From NCBI GenBank assembly GCA_029551925.1, contig JAKPEO010000032.1, positions 27,599 through 91,598 of the forward strand: a stretch of DNA of 64,000 nucleotides. Direction: 5' to 3'. The DNA is from a bacterium. Its GTDB lineage: Bacteria > JAGOBX01. This document shows positions 46,425-55,276 of the stretch, piece by piece. The notes under the pieces are model-generated. The model was given only the letters and a program-made list of their open reading frames with translations. It was not told where the DNA came from and did not search any database. Position numbers and translations under genes: made by a program. Position 1 is the stretch's first letter. Each line of letters starts with the position of its first letter.

Positions 46425-48092
46425 TTGTTATTTAAAGAAATTATTTCAGAAAAAATAAGCGCGATTATTAATGATTTATTTTCAATTGATGTTTCAGCAC
46501 ATATCGAACAATCTAAATTAGAAAAAGTTGGAGATTTTTCTACTAATATTGCAATGATATTGGCAGGCAAATTAAAAACCAAACCACTGGATATTGCCAA
46601 TAAAATAATCGAAAGATTAGAAAATGCTGATTTTTTGGAAAATGTAAATGTTACTAATCCGGGGTTTATTAATTTTCATGTATCAAAAAAATTTTTGAAT
46701 GAAACACTTTGCAAATTTTATAATAATTTCGAACAATTAATAAAAATTAATATCGGTGAAAATAAAAAATATAATATTGAATTTGTTAGCGCTAATCCAA
46801 CTGGTCCATTAAATGTCGTTAATGCGCGCGCAGCGTCAACAGGTGCGGCATTAGCAAATTTATTAAAACGCATAGGTTATGATGTAACAAAAGAATTTTA
46901 TATTAATGATGCAGGCAATCAAATAGAAATTTTTGCTAATTCTGTTAGATTGCGTTATTTAGAATTATTTGGTGAAAAAATCGATTTTCCGCCGGATCAT
47001 TATCAAGGCGAATATGTTATTGAAATTGCCAAAGAAATAAAAAAACGCCGCGCTGATAAATATATTAATTTATCTGAAACAGAACAGCGCGCAGCATTCA
47101 AAGATTTAGCAAAAAATATTGTTTTAGAATGGCAAAAATCGTCTTTAAAAGATTATGGCGTAGAATTTGATGTATGGTATAGCGAATATGATAATCTTCA
47201 TCAAACCGGCAAAGTTATGCAGACATTAGAATATTTAAAAAATAATAATTTAACAATAGAAGAAGACGGCGCAATTTGTTTGAACAGCAAAAAATCAGGC
47301 GATGATAAAAATCGCGCGCTTTTAAAAAGTAATGGTATACCTACTTATTTTCTTGCTGATTTAGCGTATCATAGAGATAAATTCGAGCGCGGTTTTGAAT
47401 ATATTTTAGATTTGTGGGGACCTGATCATCATGGACATATAAAACGCACTGAAATCGGTTTGAAAATGATGAATTTAAATGTTAATAATTTTAAAGTTAT
47501 GATTATTCAGCAAGTAAATTTTATTGATAACGGCGAGCATCTGAAAATGTCTAAACGAAAAGGACAAATTATTACTTTAAATGAATTAATGGCAGATATT
47601 CCGAATGATGTTTCAAAATTTTTCTTTTTGATGCGTAATAGCGACAGTCATTTAGATTTTGATATACAATTAGCCAAAACAGAGTCTCAAGAAAATCCTG
47701 TTTATTATGTGCAATATGCAAATGCCAGAATAAAAAGTATTTTTAGAAAATTGGAAGAAGAAGATGCGCGATTATTTCAAACTTTTAAATCTTATAAATT
47801 CGATAATTTAGATAAATTATCAGCAGACGAAAGCGAGAGAGAATTAATGAAAATAATCGTGATTTATACAGATGAAATTAAAGGCGCGGCGCTTAATCTT
47901 CAGCCGCATAGAATTACTAATTATTTAAGAAAATTAGCCGCAGCTTTTCATAGTTATTATAATAAAATTTCGATATTATCCGAAAATGACGAACAGACAA
48001 AATTGCAAAGATTGGCGCTTATTGACTGCGCTTCAAAAGTTTTTGTTGATGCTTTGAAAATTTTAAATATTAGCGCTCCTGAAAAAATGTAG
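46425..48092 (+). CDS. argS: Arginyl-tRNA synthetase with altered HIGH motif, TTG start
   Basis: The 555-residue enzyme charges tRNA-Arg. Landmarks are the N-terminal Add-1 domain, EFVSANPTGPL near residue 117, LDLWGPDHHGHIKR, HLKMSKRKGQ (KMSKS motif, about 374), RNSDSHLDFD, ENPVYYVQYANARI and the C-terminal DALR anticodon-binding domain. The usual HVGH after GPL is replaced by NVVN (codons 46812-46823), so both histidines of the class I HIGH signature are missing. TTG is the start, nine bases after AGGAG; no in-frame ATG lies before the conserved N-terminal sequence. If this is the only argS in the genome it must be active. Confidence 0.93.
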   Translation: MLFKEIISEKISAIINDLFSIDVSAHIEQSKLEKVGDFSTNIAMILAGKLKTKPLDIANKIIERLENADFLENVNVTNPGFINFHVSKKFLNETLCKFYNNFEQLIKINIGENKKYNIEFVSANPTGPLNVVNARAASTGAALANLLKRIGYDVTKEFYINDAGNQIEIFANSVRLRYLELFGEKIDFPPDHYQGEYVIEIAKEIKKRRADKYINLSETEQRAAFKDLAKNIVLEWQKSSLKDYGVEFDVWYSEYDNLHQTGKVMQTLEYLKNNNLTIEEDGAICLNSKKSGDDKNRALLKSNGIPTYFLADLAYHRDKFERGFEYILDLWGPDHHGHIKRTEIGLKMMNLNVNNFKVMIIQQVNFIDNGEHLKMSKRKGQIITLNELMADIPNDVSKFFFLMRNSDSHLDFDIQLAKTESQENPVYYVQYANARIKSIFRKLEEEDARLFQTFKSYKFDNLDKLSADESERELMKIIVIYTDEIKGAALNLQPHRITNYLRKLAAAFHSYYNKISILSENDEQTKLQRLALIDCASKVFVDALKILNISAPEKM

Positions 48093-48252
48093 AGTGCGCT
48101 TCTAAAAGAGTTCCAATATTTTTTTCTTAGAGTTTCTCAGCATCTCTGCGGTGAATTTTATTTTCACTGGACAGCCGCAAAACGCGTAAAGTTTTTATTT
48201 AACATTTAATAATAAAATCCACAAAGGAGTAATAAGACACAAAGAAAAAAAA
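48093..48252. repeat. Intergenic dispersed-repeat remnant (CACCGCAGAG family)
   Basis: This gap contains CTCTGCGGTGAATTTT (48144-48159), which recurs exactly in inverted orientation at 54572-54587. It also contains CAGCCGCAAAACGCG and GACACAAAG pieces. Such CACCGCAGAG / GCGGTGAAA patchworks occur between genes in many unrelated bacteria. No gene or promoter was identified. Confidence 0.5.
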
Positions 48253-48924
48253 TTAATTATATTCTAAAATATAAAAATTCGGAATGATGCCCTTGTTTTC
48301 TAATCGTTTGCCTTCGTTGTTTGCTTTTTCGCGTGAGTCGAATTTACCGTAACGGATTTTATAAAGAGTGCCGGTTCTTGGCGATTCGGTTTTATGAATA
48401 TAAGCGTTGAGCCCGCGCACTTTTAAGATGTCTTTGAATTGTTCCGCTTCGCGCTGCGTTTTATAAGAATAAATTTCTAATGTATAAAATTTTTCTTGTT
48501 TAGGTTTGGACACTGTTTTTTTTGCCGCGCTTTTTGATGGCGCTGTTTTTTTCTGTTCTTCACCTGACTTTTTTGATGTTTTAGTTTCTTTTGATTTTTC
48601 AGTTTTTTTCTCTTCTATTTGCTGCGCGGATTTTTTGTAATCAGCAATATTAGTTATATTTTGAGTTTTTGTATCATTCGCTACAGCTGCTAAAATTTTG
48701 GTGTCATTTTCAATTGCGAGTAATTGCGTGTCTGTTTTGATTTCTTCCGCGATTTTTTTACCTGCTAAATTGTCATTAATTTTTTTTATATTTGCCGCTT
48801 TACCCACAAAAAATCCGATTAAAAAAAATACAAAATTAATAAGAAAAAAAATTAAAATTATTATCTTAATAGATTTTTTTTGTATCTCGATATTATATTT
48901 TTTTACTGTGGCTTTTTCAGACAT
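48253..48924 (-). CDS. SPOR-domain protein, single-span
   Basis: This 223-residue protein has a cytoplasmic N-terminus, one span (about 18-42), a Lys/Ser/Thr-rich linker (60-145) and a C-terminal SPOR domain (about 148-223: FYTLEIYSYKTQREAEQFKDIL...IRYGKFDSREKANNEGKRLENKG). SPOR domains bind denuded septal peptidoglycan, so it likely localises to the division site like FtsN or DedD. Only the domain is certain. It follows coaE by 54 bases on the same strand. Confidence 0.85.
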   Translation of the reverse strand: MSEKATVKKYNIEIQKKSIKIIILIFFLINFVFFLIGFFVGKAANIKKINDNLAGKKIAEEIKTDTQLLAIENDTKILAAVANDTKTQNITNIADYKKSAQQIEEKKTEKSKETKTSKKSGEEQKKTAPSKSAAKKTVSKPKQEKFYTLEIYSYKTQREAEQFKDILKVRGLNAYIHKTESPRTGTLYKIRYGKFDSREKANNEGKRLENKGIIPNFYILEYN

Positions 48925-48978
48925 TTATATATTCGTCCTTCTAAAATTAATTATAAAAATATCCCTAAATTTGTTATT

Positions 48979-49560
48979 TTATATTTTTTTTAAAATATTG
49001 TCAACTTGTTTGTATAAATTTTTTAGGTCTTTTGTATTTTTTATGATAAAATCTGAATATTTGATTTTTTCAGCGCTCGGCATTTGTGCGGATATTCTAC
49101 TGATAATCTCTTTTTTTGATAATAAAGGATTACGCTGTTTCAATCGTTCGATTTGCAGTTTTTTTATAGTAGTCAGGCAAATGATTTTATCGCACATTTT
49201 GTGAATGCCCGATTCAATCAAAAGCGGCGCGCTTAAAAATATTATTTTTTCTGATTTATAGTTCTTTAGAATTTTATTGATTTTATTTATAACGAACGGA
49301 TGAGTAATTTTATTTAATATTTTGAGTTTTTTTGAGTCATTAAAAACAATATCAGCCAATTTTTTTTTGTTTAATGCCCCGTTTTTTTCAATAGCATTTG
49401 GAAAATTTTGTGAGATTGCTTTTAATAATTTTTTATCTGTTTTGAGCAGTTCATTATAAATTTCGTCGGCGCAGATGACAGTATAATTAAGATTTCTTAA
49501 ATAATTTGTTACTGCGCTTTTGCCAGTTGCAATATTTCCAGTAATTCCAAAAATTTTCAT
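48979..49560 (-). CDS. coaE: Dephospho-CoA kinase
   Basis: From ATG 49560 the product is 193 residues, the normal size. It phosphorylates dephospho-CoA, the last step of CoA synthesis. The P-loop GNIATGKSAV is at 8-17 and CADEI follows. The family helix NKITHPFV, the strand IIFLSAPLLIESG and ERLKQRNPLLSKKEIISRI follow in order. A longer start at 49608 adds 16 Lys-rich residues before the conserved MKIFGITGNIATGKS and is rejected. Confidence 0.93.
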   Translation of the reverse strand: MKIFGITGNIATGKSAVTNYLRNLNYTVICADEIYNELLKTDKKLLKAISQNFPNAIEKNGALNKKKLADIVFNDSKKLKILNKITHPFVINKINKILKNYKSEKIIFLSAPLLIESGIHKMCDKIICLTTIKKLQIERLKQRNPLLSKKEIISRISAQMPSAEKIKYSDFIIKNTKDLKNLYKQVDNILKKI

Positions 49561-49674
49561 CTTTTGTGTTTTTATCGACTTATTTTTATGTTTTTTTATA
49601 AAAATCAAAAAAACTTTGAAAAATAATATTTGTCATTTAAAAAAAAATCAAATAAAAAAAAATAAAAAAAAAAT

Positions 49675-49701
49675 TAAAGTTTTGTTTAAGTTTGCCGATA
49701 A
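49675..49701 (+). promoter_or_regulatory. Perfect sigma-28 (FliA) promoter of the flagellin gene
   Basis: TAAAGTTT (49675-49682), 11 bases, then GCCGATAA (49694-49701) matches the enteric FliA consensus at all 16 positions and in spacing. It lies 169 bases upstream of the flagellin ATG. It should place the gene in the late flagellar class, expressed after hook completion if FlgM control exists here. Confidence 0.9.
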
Positions 49702-49870
49702 ATAAAGTAGAAAACTTATTTTGTATATTTTTTGTGAGGTTTATTGAAAAAATTAAAAAAAAGATTATAAAATTATAGTTTTTGGTAAAATTTATAAAGT
49801 AAATTTTTTACGGATGAAAAATAAAACTAATTTTTTTGATTAGTTTTATGTTTCCACGGATGGAAAGTAA
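49702..49870 (+). promoter_or_regulatory. Structured flagellin leader with two CsrA-like ACGGATG sites
   Basis: The roughly 160-base leader holds ACGGATG twice (49810-49816 and 49856-49862). Between them is a perfect 11-bp hairpin (49821-49831 / 49839-49849, loop TTTTTTG). The second ACGGATG is part of a small hairpin TTTCCA-CGGA-TGGAAA (49851-49866) whose 3' arm is the likely ribosome binding site (GGAAAG), four bases from the ATG. CsrA binds A(N)GGA in hairpin loops, and in Bacillus hag two such sites block translation. The same control is inferred here. Confidence 0.55.
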
Positions 49871-52800
49871 ATGATAAATATTACAGCATTAGATTCGTAT
49901 AAGTCATTGCGAATATTCAATACAGCCGGTAAAACCGTTGCAAAAGCAATGGAAAAATTATCTACTGGTTTTCGCATAAATTCTGCCGCTGATGATGCAG
50001 CCGGAGTATCTGTATCAGAAAAATTAACATTTACATTACGCGGAATAAAACAAAGTATAAAAAATATTGAAAATGCCGTATCTGTTTTACAGGTAGCGGA
50101 AAGCGGCTATAATACAATAACGAATCTTTTAAATCGCGCGCGAGTATTGGCAATACAAGCGTCTAATGATACATACACAGCTGAGGACCGTCAAAATCTC
50201 CACGAAGATTTTTGGAAATGTATCCAAGAAATTTATGATGTTTCAAATAAAGTAGAATACAATGGAAAAAAAATATTCGGCGATCCGAACTATGCTTTTT
50301 TTAAAAGACAGCCGACTATTTTAAATGCTGCGCCATTATATACAATATCAGAAACATTTACCACGCCTACGCCTACAACTGAACAGCGCGGAACAGTTAT
50401 AAATCAAACGCGCAGCATTACAGATCGCGCGAAATTAGGCGAAACAGAGTTCGATACATTTACGCCTATTGGTTATCAACAGACCTATTCGCCGACATTA
50501 ACAAACGATAATATTTATAATATCGGTTCGCAAGATGCGCCAATAACATTAGGCAATAGCGTTACGCCCGCGGCTATTGCAGTTAAAAAAGACGATGTTA
50601 ATTCTACTGCGACAGCCGGTATTTATCAAACGCAATCTATTGCTTCTACATTAAATTCAATTTATTATTCAGAAACATTTTCGCGCGGTTATGGTCAAGA
50701 GATTACGCAAGCGGTATGGAATGTCGGAGATACATTAAATATTGATGGTGCTGGTTTTTTAAATAATTCAGTGCGCGTATTTAATAAATCAACAAGCACT
50801 GTTTTATCCGAATGGGATGGAATAACTGGAGATTATGAAGTTGACTATATAAACGGAACAATAACCATCAAAGACACGACATTTATTGAGAATAACAATA
50901 CTTTAAGAATAGAATATTGGCGCGCAGGCGATGATATAATTACAACAGCGAATAATTTTATTAAAGACACGGTAAAAGTGCAGTATTCTACTGATAATGG
51001 CACAACCTGGACAAATGCGACTTTTGATGAACTGATTGACGATACAAATACAATTACATTGACAAATACGCCAATTGGCAATTTAGGTAAAATCACGCCT
51101 GAGCAGGGTTTTCTATATAGAGCGACTTATGTAAAAACCGGAACAAATACTATTGCTTTGAACGAAACACCAGATACAGACACAATAAAGATAAATATCG
51201 GCGGTTCGTTTTATTCGGCAGGTTCAGCTGCGTTTGGTACAAATACTTGGAAATATGACAGTGGCACAAATTCAATTATTATTGACCCGGGATTGTTAGA
51301 CGACGGCAATAGAAGCATAAACATTTCGTATGTCAAAAAAGATACTAATATAATCGCGCTGACAAATATGCCCGAGACATATTCAGGCGCTATTGGCGTG
51401 CAAATCGGCGGCACAACTCGAAGTGCTGGCACAGCCGCGTTCGGCACAAATACTTGGAAATACGATAGCGACACAAATTCAATTATTATAGATCCAGGAT
51501 TGTTAGACGATGCTAATACAACAATAAAAATTCGCTATATAGAATCCGGTAGTAATACGAATATTTATGATTTCGGCGTAAATCCATATATTACAGACGG
51601 TATGTCATTAAGAGTTGACGGCGGCGCAAGATTGGTAAAAGATACATCGTTTGAGATTGTCGGCAATCAAATAAATCTTATAGGGAGCGGGAGATTAATT
51701 GTAAACTCATCAGATTTTTCAGCAGCTTCGCCGCAGCGAACATTTTCATTAAAATATTTTACTGATAGTTCTCAATATAATAACATTGTATTTACAAATA
51801 CCCCGCTCGATATATTTTCTGCTGATAATATGAAATTAGGGTCAGAAATTGTAAAATTAAATTCCGCGGCATTGACATATAATACGCATTATTTAATTAA
51901 CAATGATAGCGCAGTAGATTTATCAAATGGCGTGGAGACCGCAAAAAATATTTATGCTGGCGATACGATAGTATTGGAGTATATTGACGCTTCAAAAATC
52001 CAATCAAAAGATACAGCATCTGCTGGTCCTGGCGAAATATTTTTTAATACTGACATTAATTGTGTTCAGATAAACGCTCAAAATTCATTTTTAATTGATA
52101 GTTTGATTTTTTCTGGATATACAGCAGGTACAGATTATGAATTTTATAATAGCGATGGAGTATATGCAGAAGGTGTGATTTTTTATCAAGATAAATTAAA
52201 AGGAAATGTTACTGGTTTACAATTAAAATATTTATTAGGTCATGATAATGAAGTAACATTAGATTATACGCCATTAGATTATGATGCTGATCCTAATTTA
52301 GCCGGCTCTGAAAAAATTAGTAAAAATGGCGTATTATTGACGCCGGGAACAGACTATATTTTTACAGCGCCGAATAAAATAAAATTATTAGGCGATAAAA
52401 TATTGACAAAATCAACAGATGTTTTGACTATGCAGTATCTACGCGCTTCAAATCCGAAAGGACACGATAATGTCTTAGGGACAGCAGATGATAATGAAGA
52501 TGAAAATATTTTCACGCTTACAAATGTTGATGGAGTAGTAGTGTCAAATTCTTTGAAGGTCTATGTTGACGGAGTATTACAAACTGAAGGAGTAAATTAT
52601 AATTTTGATAATGTAAACAACAAAATAATTTTTGTAAACGATAGAACAAATGGATTGGCCGGTAGATATAATCAAGTAAAAATAGATTATCAAGACAGCG
52701 CAAATCCTAATAAAATTACACTTTCTAAAAATATAATTGATTATGACGGCGATACTAATAATAGCGCGGCTGGTTCGGAGTTAGTATATATTGATATTGA

Positions 52801-54550
52801 TAATAACGGTAGTTATACGCTTGGAACAGATGTTGAACTGACGCAGGGGACGCATTATAATTTAGCAAATAACAATACCGCAATACAATTTACTAATGAC
52901 GGTTTAATTAGAATCGGCGATTACGGTAATCCCTATGTTAATGTTGATTATTTGTATTATGACGCTTCATATAATTCAATAGAAATTAATCTTACAGCCA
53001 ATTTAAAAGCGCAGTTTGGAAATATATTGCCAAATTCCGAAAAAATTTATGCTGATTTGAATTATAATGGAATACTCGATCCCGCTACTGAATTATTGAC
53101 TGCGAATGTTGATTATACTCTTGATTATAATACTAACACTTTAAGATTTGCTGATTATTTATTAAAAGGCAAACAAAAAATAAATATCCAATTTATTCAA
53201 GATGCGAAAAATACGGCAGCCGGCGGCTTGGGCTATGATGAAAATACATTTCAATTATCAAAAACGCCGTTGAATTATAACGGCGCTGCGCGTGTCTGGC
53301 TCAACGGCGCAGAACTCACAATAAACAGCGATTTTATTGTGGACTATAATAATAATCAAATAATATTAACAGGTGCAGGATTAGTCGGCTGCTATGCTTC
53401 AACTAATGCCAATGATGCGACTGACGATACAGCGCATACTATCAAAGTGAGTTATATCGCAGAAGACATATTTGAATTTGCTAAATTAACAGGCGCTTTC
53501 ACTAACCCATCTCCTAATCCCGGCGTTGCCGGCTTAATAAATGTTAATGCCGTTGGAACATACAGCGGTTTTCCGGGCATTGTCTGGGATGCTGATTCGC
53601 TGACTTTTTCGCAATATTCAATTAAAGTTGAAGTGAATGACGGCAGTGGCTGGCGCGTTATTACAAGAGATGAAAATAATGGTTGGGATTATATTAAGAC
53701 TGCTGTTGATAATACTCGATATTGGACTAATCCGATTACCGGCTTGAATTATTTCAGCGCAATTGATTTATATAAAAATGAAATACAACTTAATGGCACT
53801 GAACTATTAACTGCTAAACCTAATAATGAAAATCAAGTAAAAATAACTTATACATACGATTATTTCGAAGAATATCGAGTGCCGACATTCCCGGCAAGTT
53901 CGATGATACGCGATTTAACAGCGAGTTATTATAATACTCAAACTAATCAAATAGAAAATTTAGCGCAAGATTATAATGACGGATTTGAGATTATCACTAA
54001 TAATTTAGGATTGGATCCGTTTGGGTTGCCGTTGCAATCACATTATATTTCATTTCATGGAGAAAAAGGCAGTTTAAATAATCAATTTAATCCGCCGCAG
54101 ATAAATCTTAATTACGAGTATTATAATGAAGCAGACCGCGAGCCATTCAGTTTTCAAGTGCGCACTGGCAATGAAATCAGCGAAATAAAAACAATAACAA
54201 TTAAACCTGTCAGCGTGTATAGCTTGGGTTTGGCTGATTTGGAGATTACTGATAAAGCTTCAGCGCAGAACGCAATACAAAAAATCGACCAAGTTTTAAA
54301 TTATTTGAATGAATCAAGAACAGAACTCGCCTCTCAAACTGCGTCGTTATTATCTAAATATACAAGATTAGAAAGAAGTTTAGACGGCATTGATTCAGCG
54401 TTAGCATCAATAAAATCAGCAGATATGGCGGAAGCGGCAATGGAATTTTATAAAACTAAATTATTGCAACAAAAAACTTTGAGCGTTTTTAATTATTCAA
54501 AATTGCGGCAGGTCACTCCTATAAATATCATTTCTAAAAATTATAAATAA
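49871..54550 (+). CDS. Giant flagellin with a central surface domain of about 1300 residues
   Basis: The 1559-residue protein keeps both conserved flagellin ends. Residues 1-140 give D0/D1 (SLRIFNTAGKTVAKAMEKLSTGFRINSAADDAAGVSVSEKL). The last 105 or so give the C-terminal D1/D0 (AIQKIDQVLNYLNESRTELASQTASLLSKYTRLE...AEAAMEFYKTKLLQQKTLSVFNYSKL). The insert is beta-rich: at least seven modules of about 60-110 residues with the form ..V..NG..LT.GTDY......NKI...D....G....V.Y. Two adjacent copies share a 69-residue (207-bp) period. Some modules have Asp/Asn-rich loops. Ordinary flagellins have about 270-550 residues. It is secreted by the flagellar export apparatus, which is not in the window. Confidence 0.9.
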   Translation: MINITALDSYKSLRIFNTAGKTVAKAMEKLSTGFRINSAADDAAGVSVSEKLTFTLRGIKQSIKNIENAVSVLQVAESGYNTITNLLNRARVLAIQASNDTYTAEDRQNLHEDFWKCIQEIYDVSNKVEYNGKKIFGDPNYAFFKRQPTILNAAPLYTISETFTTPTPTTEQRGTVINQTRSITDRAKLGETEFDTFTPIGYQQTYSPTLTNDNIYNIGSQDAPITLGNSVTPAAIAVKKDDVNSTATAGIYQTQSIASTLNSIYYSETFSRGYGQEITQAVWNVGDTLNIDGAGFLNNSVRVFNKSTSTVLSEWDGITGDYEVDYINGTITIKDTTFIENNNTLRIEYWRAGDDIITTANNFIKDTVKVQYSTDNGTTWTNATFDELIDDTNTITLTNTPIGNLGKITPEQGFLYRATYVKTGTNTIALNETPDTDTIKINIGGSFYSAGSAAFGTNTWKYDSGTNSIIIDPGLLDDGNRSINISYVKKDTNIIALTNMPETYSGAIGVQIGGTTRSAGTAAFGTNTWKYDSDTNSIIIDPGLLDDANTTIKIRYIESGSNTNIYDFGVNPYITDGMSLRVDGGARLVKDTSFEIVGNQINLIGSGRLIVNSSDFSAASPQRTFSLKYFTDSSQYNNIVFTNTPLDIFSADNMKLGSEIVKLNSAALTYNTHYLINNDSAVDLSNGVETAKNIYAGDTIVLEYIDASKIQSKDTASAGPGEIFFNTDINCVQINAQNSFLIDSLIFSGYTAGTDYEFYNSDGVYAEGVIFYQDKLKGNVTGLQLKYLLGHDNEVTLDYTPLDYDADPNLAGSEKISKNGVLLTPGTDYIFTAPNKIKLLGDKILTKSTDVLTMQYLRASNPKGHDNVLGTADDNEDENIFTLTNVDGVVVSNSLKVYVDGVLQTEGVNYNFDNVNNKIIFVNDRTNGLAGRYNQVKIDYQDSANPNKITLSKNIIDYDGDTNNSAAGSELVYIDIDNNGSYTLGTDVELTQGTHYNLANNNTAIQFTNDGLIRIGDYGNPYVNVDYLYYDASYNSIEINLTANLKAQFGNILPNSEKIYADLNYNGILDPATELLTANVDYTLDYNTNTLRFADYLLKGKQKINIQFIQDAKNTAAGGLGYDENTFQLSKTPLNYNGAARVWLNGAELTINSDFIVDYNNNQIILTGAGLVGCYASTNANDATDDTAHTIKVSYIAEDIFEFAKLTGAFTNPSPNPGVAGLINVNAVGTYSGFPGIVWDADSLTFSQYSIKVEVNDGSGWRVITRDENNGWDYIKTAVDNTRYWTNPITGLNYFSAIDLYKNEIQLNGTELLTAKPNNENQVKITYTYDYFEEYRVPTFPASSMIRDLTASYYNTQTNQIENLAQDYNDGFEIITNNLGLDPFGLPLQSHYISFHGEKGSLNNQFNPPQINLNYEYYNEADREPFSFQVRTGNEISEIKTITIKPVSVYSLGLADLEITDKASAQNAIQKIDQVLNYLNESRTELASQTASLLSKYTRLERSLDGIDSALASIKSADMAEAAMEFYKTKLLQQKTLSVFNYSKLRQVTPINIISKNYK
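51141..51554 (+). repeat. 207-bp tandem duplication inside the flagellin gene
   Basis: The stretch CGTTTGGTACAAATACTTGG at 51231 recurs, with silent changes, at 51438. The similarity runs through the following 75 or so bases (..TCAATTATTAT..GA.CC.GGATTGTTAGACGA). The period of 207 bp (69 codons) shows a recent in-frame duplication of one surface module. The exact ends are approximate. Confidence 0.8.
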
Positions 54551-54761
54551 TCGTTTTGCTGCTGTGAAAACAAAATTCACCGCAGAGGAAGATAATTTCA
54601 CTTACATTGTGGCTTGTTTTATCTTCGTGTCTTAGTGTTAAAATAAAAACTTTGGGGTTTTTGCGTGAATCTTTGCGAACTTTGCGGTGAAAATACCGCA
54701 AAGTTCGCAAAGATGGCTGACTTACAATAATTGTCAGGCAAGATGCTTGACTTACACTTTA
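54551..54761. repeat. Intergenic repeat patchwork between flagellin and the phosphate-binding protein
   Basis: The gap holds AAAATTCACCGCAGAG (54572-54587, shared inverted with 48144-48159), CTTCGTGTCTTAGTG, CTTTGCGGTGAAA and, near its end, two copies of TGACTTACA (in GGCTGACTTACAA and GCTTGACTTACAC). These resemble the CACCGCAGAG-type dispersed intergenic sequences found in many genomes. No gene was found. Confidence 0.55.
54669..54714. terminator. 20-bp perfect hairpin between converging genes
   Basis: ATCTTTGCGAACTTTGCGGT (54669-54688) pairs perfectly with 54695-54714 across the 6-base loop GAAAAT. It is the strongest stem in the window and lies between the converging flagellin and phosphate-binding-protein genes, so it can end both transcripts. 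No U-tract follows, and the sequence also belongs to the repeat patchwork, so it may be a mobile or REP-like hairpin. Confidence 0.55.
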
Positions 54762-55244
54762 TTATTTTAATCCTTCATTACCGTCGATTTTCAAAAATAA
54801 CAAATCGCCTTTGATATTGTCTTGAATATCTTTATAAAAACAATAGCCGATTGCGCCTTCCATTTTGGATACCATCATCTGCACCATAACAGCGGTTTTT
54901 TTGCTTTCTGGCGGATTTTCTTTACCTTCGATTCTTTTTTGTATCCAATATTTCTTTTCATCTTCACCGGACATTTTCAATACTAATTTTTGTAGAGCTG
55001 CGCGTTCTGGCGAATCAATCGCTAAATTGAATGCAGTAATATTTCCGCTTTTTTTGTCAGGCCAGGCAGTCATCTTGCTTAAATATATTTGTTCTAATTC
55101 TTTTAATGTCAGACTATCGGTTTTTACTGACGCTTTATTAGCGAAAAATACGAGCGCATCAGCGTCAGGCGCGGCATTAGCGACATTAACAAAAACCGAA
55201 AATACAAAAATAAATAATATCAAAGTTATAATTTTTTTATACAT
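54762..55244 (-). CDS. Small periplasmic phosphate-binding-type (PBP-like) protein
   Basis: From ATG 55244, with AGGAGG seven bases upstream, the product is 160 residues with a signal peptide cut after about NAA (24-25). The rest matches one part of PstS-like binding proteins: SLTLKELEQIYLSKMTAWPD, TAFNLAIDSPERAALQKLVL, KKYWIQKRIEGK and MVSKMEGAIGYCFY. Full PstS has about 300 residues, so this is the short form often encoded next to a porin. It lacks the usual N-terminal phosphate-loop half, so binding is unproven. It follows the porin gene by 32 bases and is probably cotranscribed. No pst ABC genes are present. Confidence 0.75.
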   Translation of the reverse strand: MYKKIITLILFIFVFSVFVNVANAAPDADALVFFANKASVKTDSLTLKELEQIYLSKMTAWPDKKSGNITAFNLAIDSPERAALQKLVLKMSGEDEKKYWIQKRIEGKENPPESKKTAVMVQMMVSKMEGAIGYCFYKDIQDNIKGDLLFLKIDGNEGLK

Positions 55245-55276
55245 AACCAAACCTCCTTTTCTTAAAATTAATAAAA

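Noticed and set aside
49561-49608. Longer coaE start at 49608
   Set aside because: Adds a Lys-rich stretch before the conserved N-terminus; the shorter form has normal family length.
51141-51554. CRISPR-like or phage-derived repeat array
   Set aside because: Only two units, in frame and coding, with no spacers; it is a protein-module duplication.
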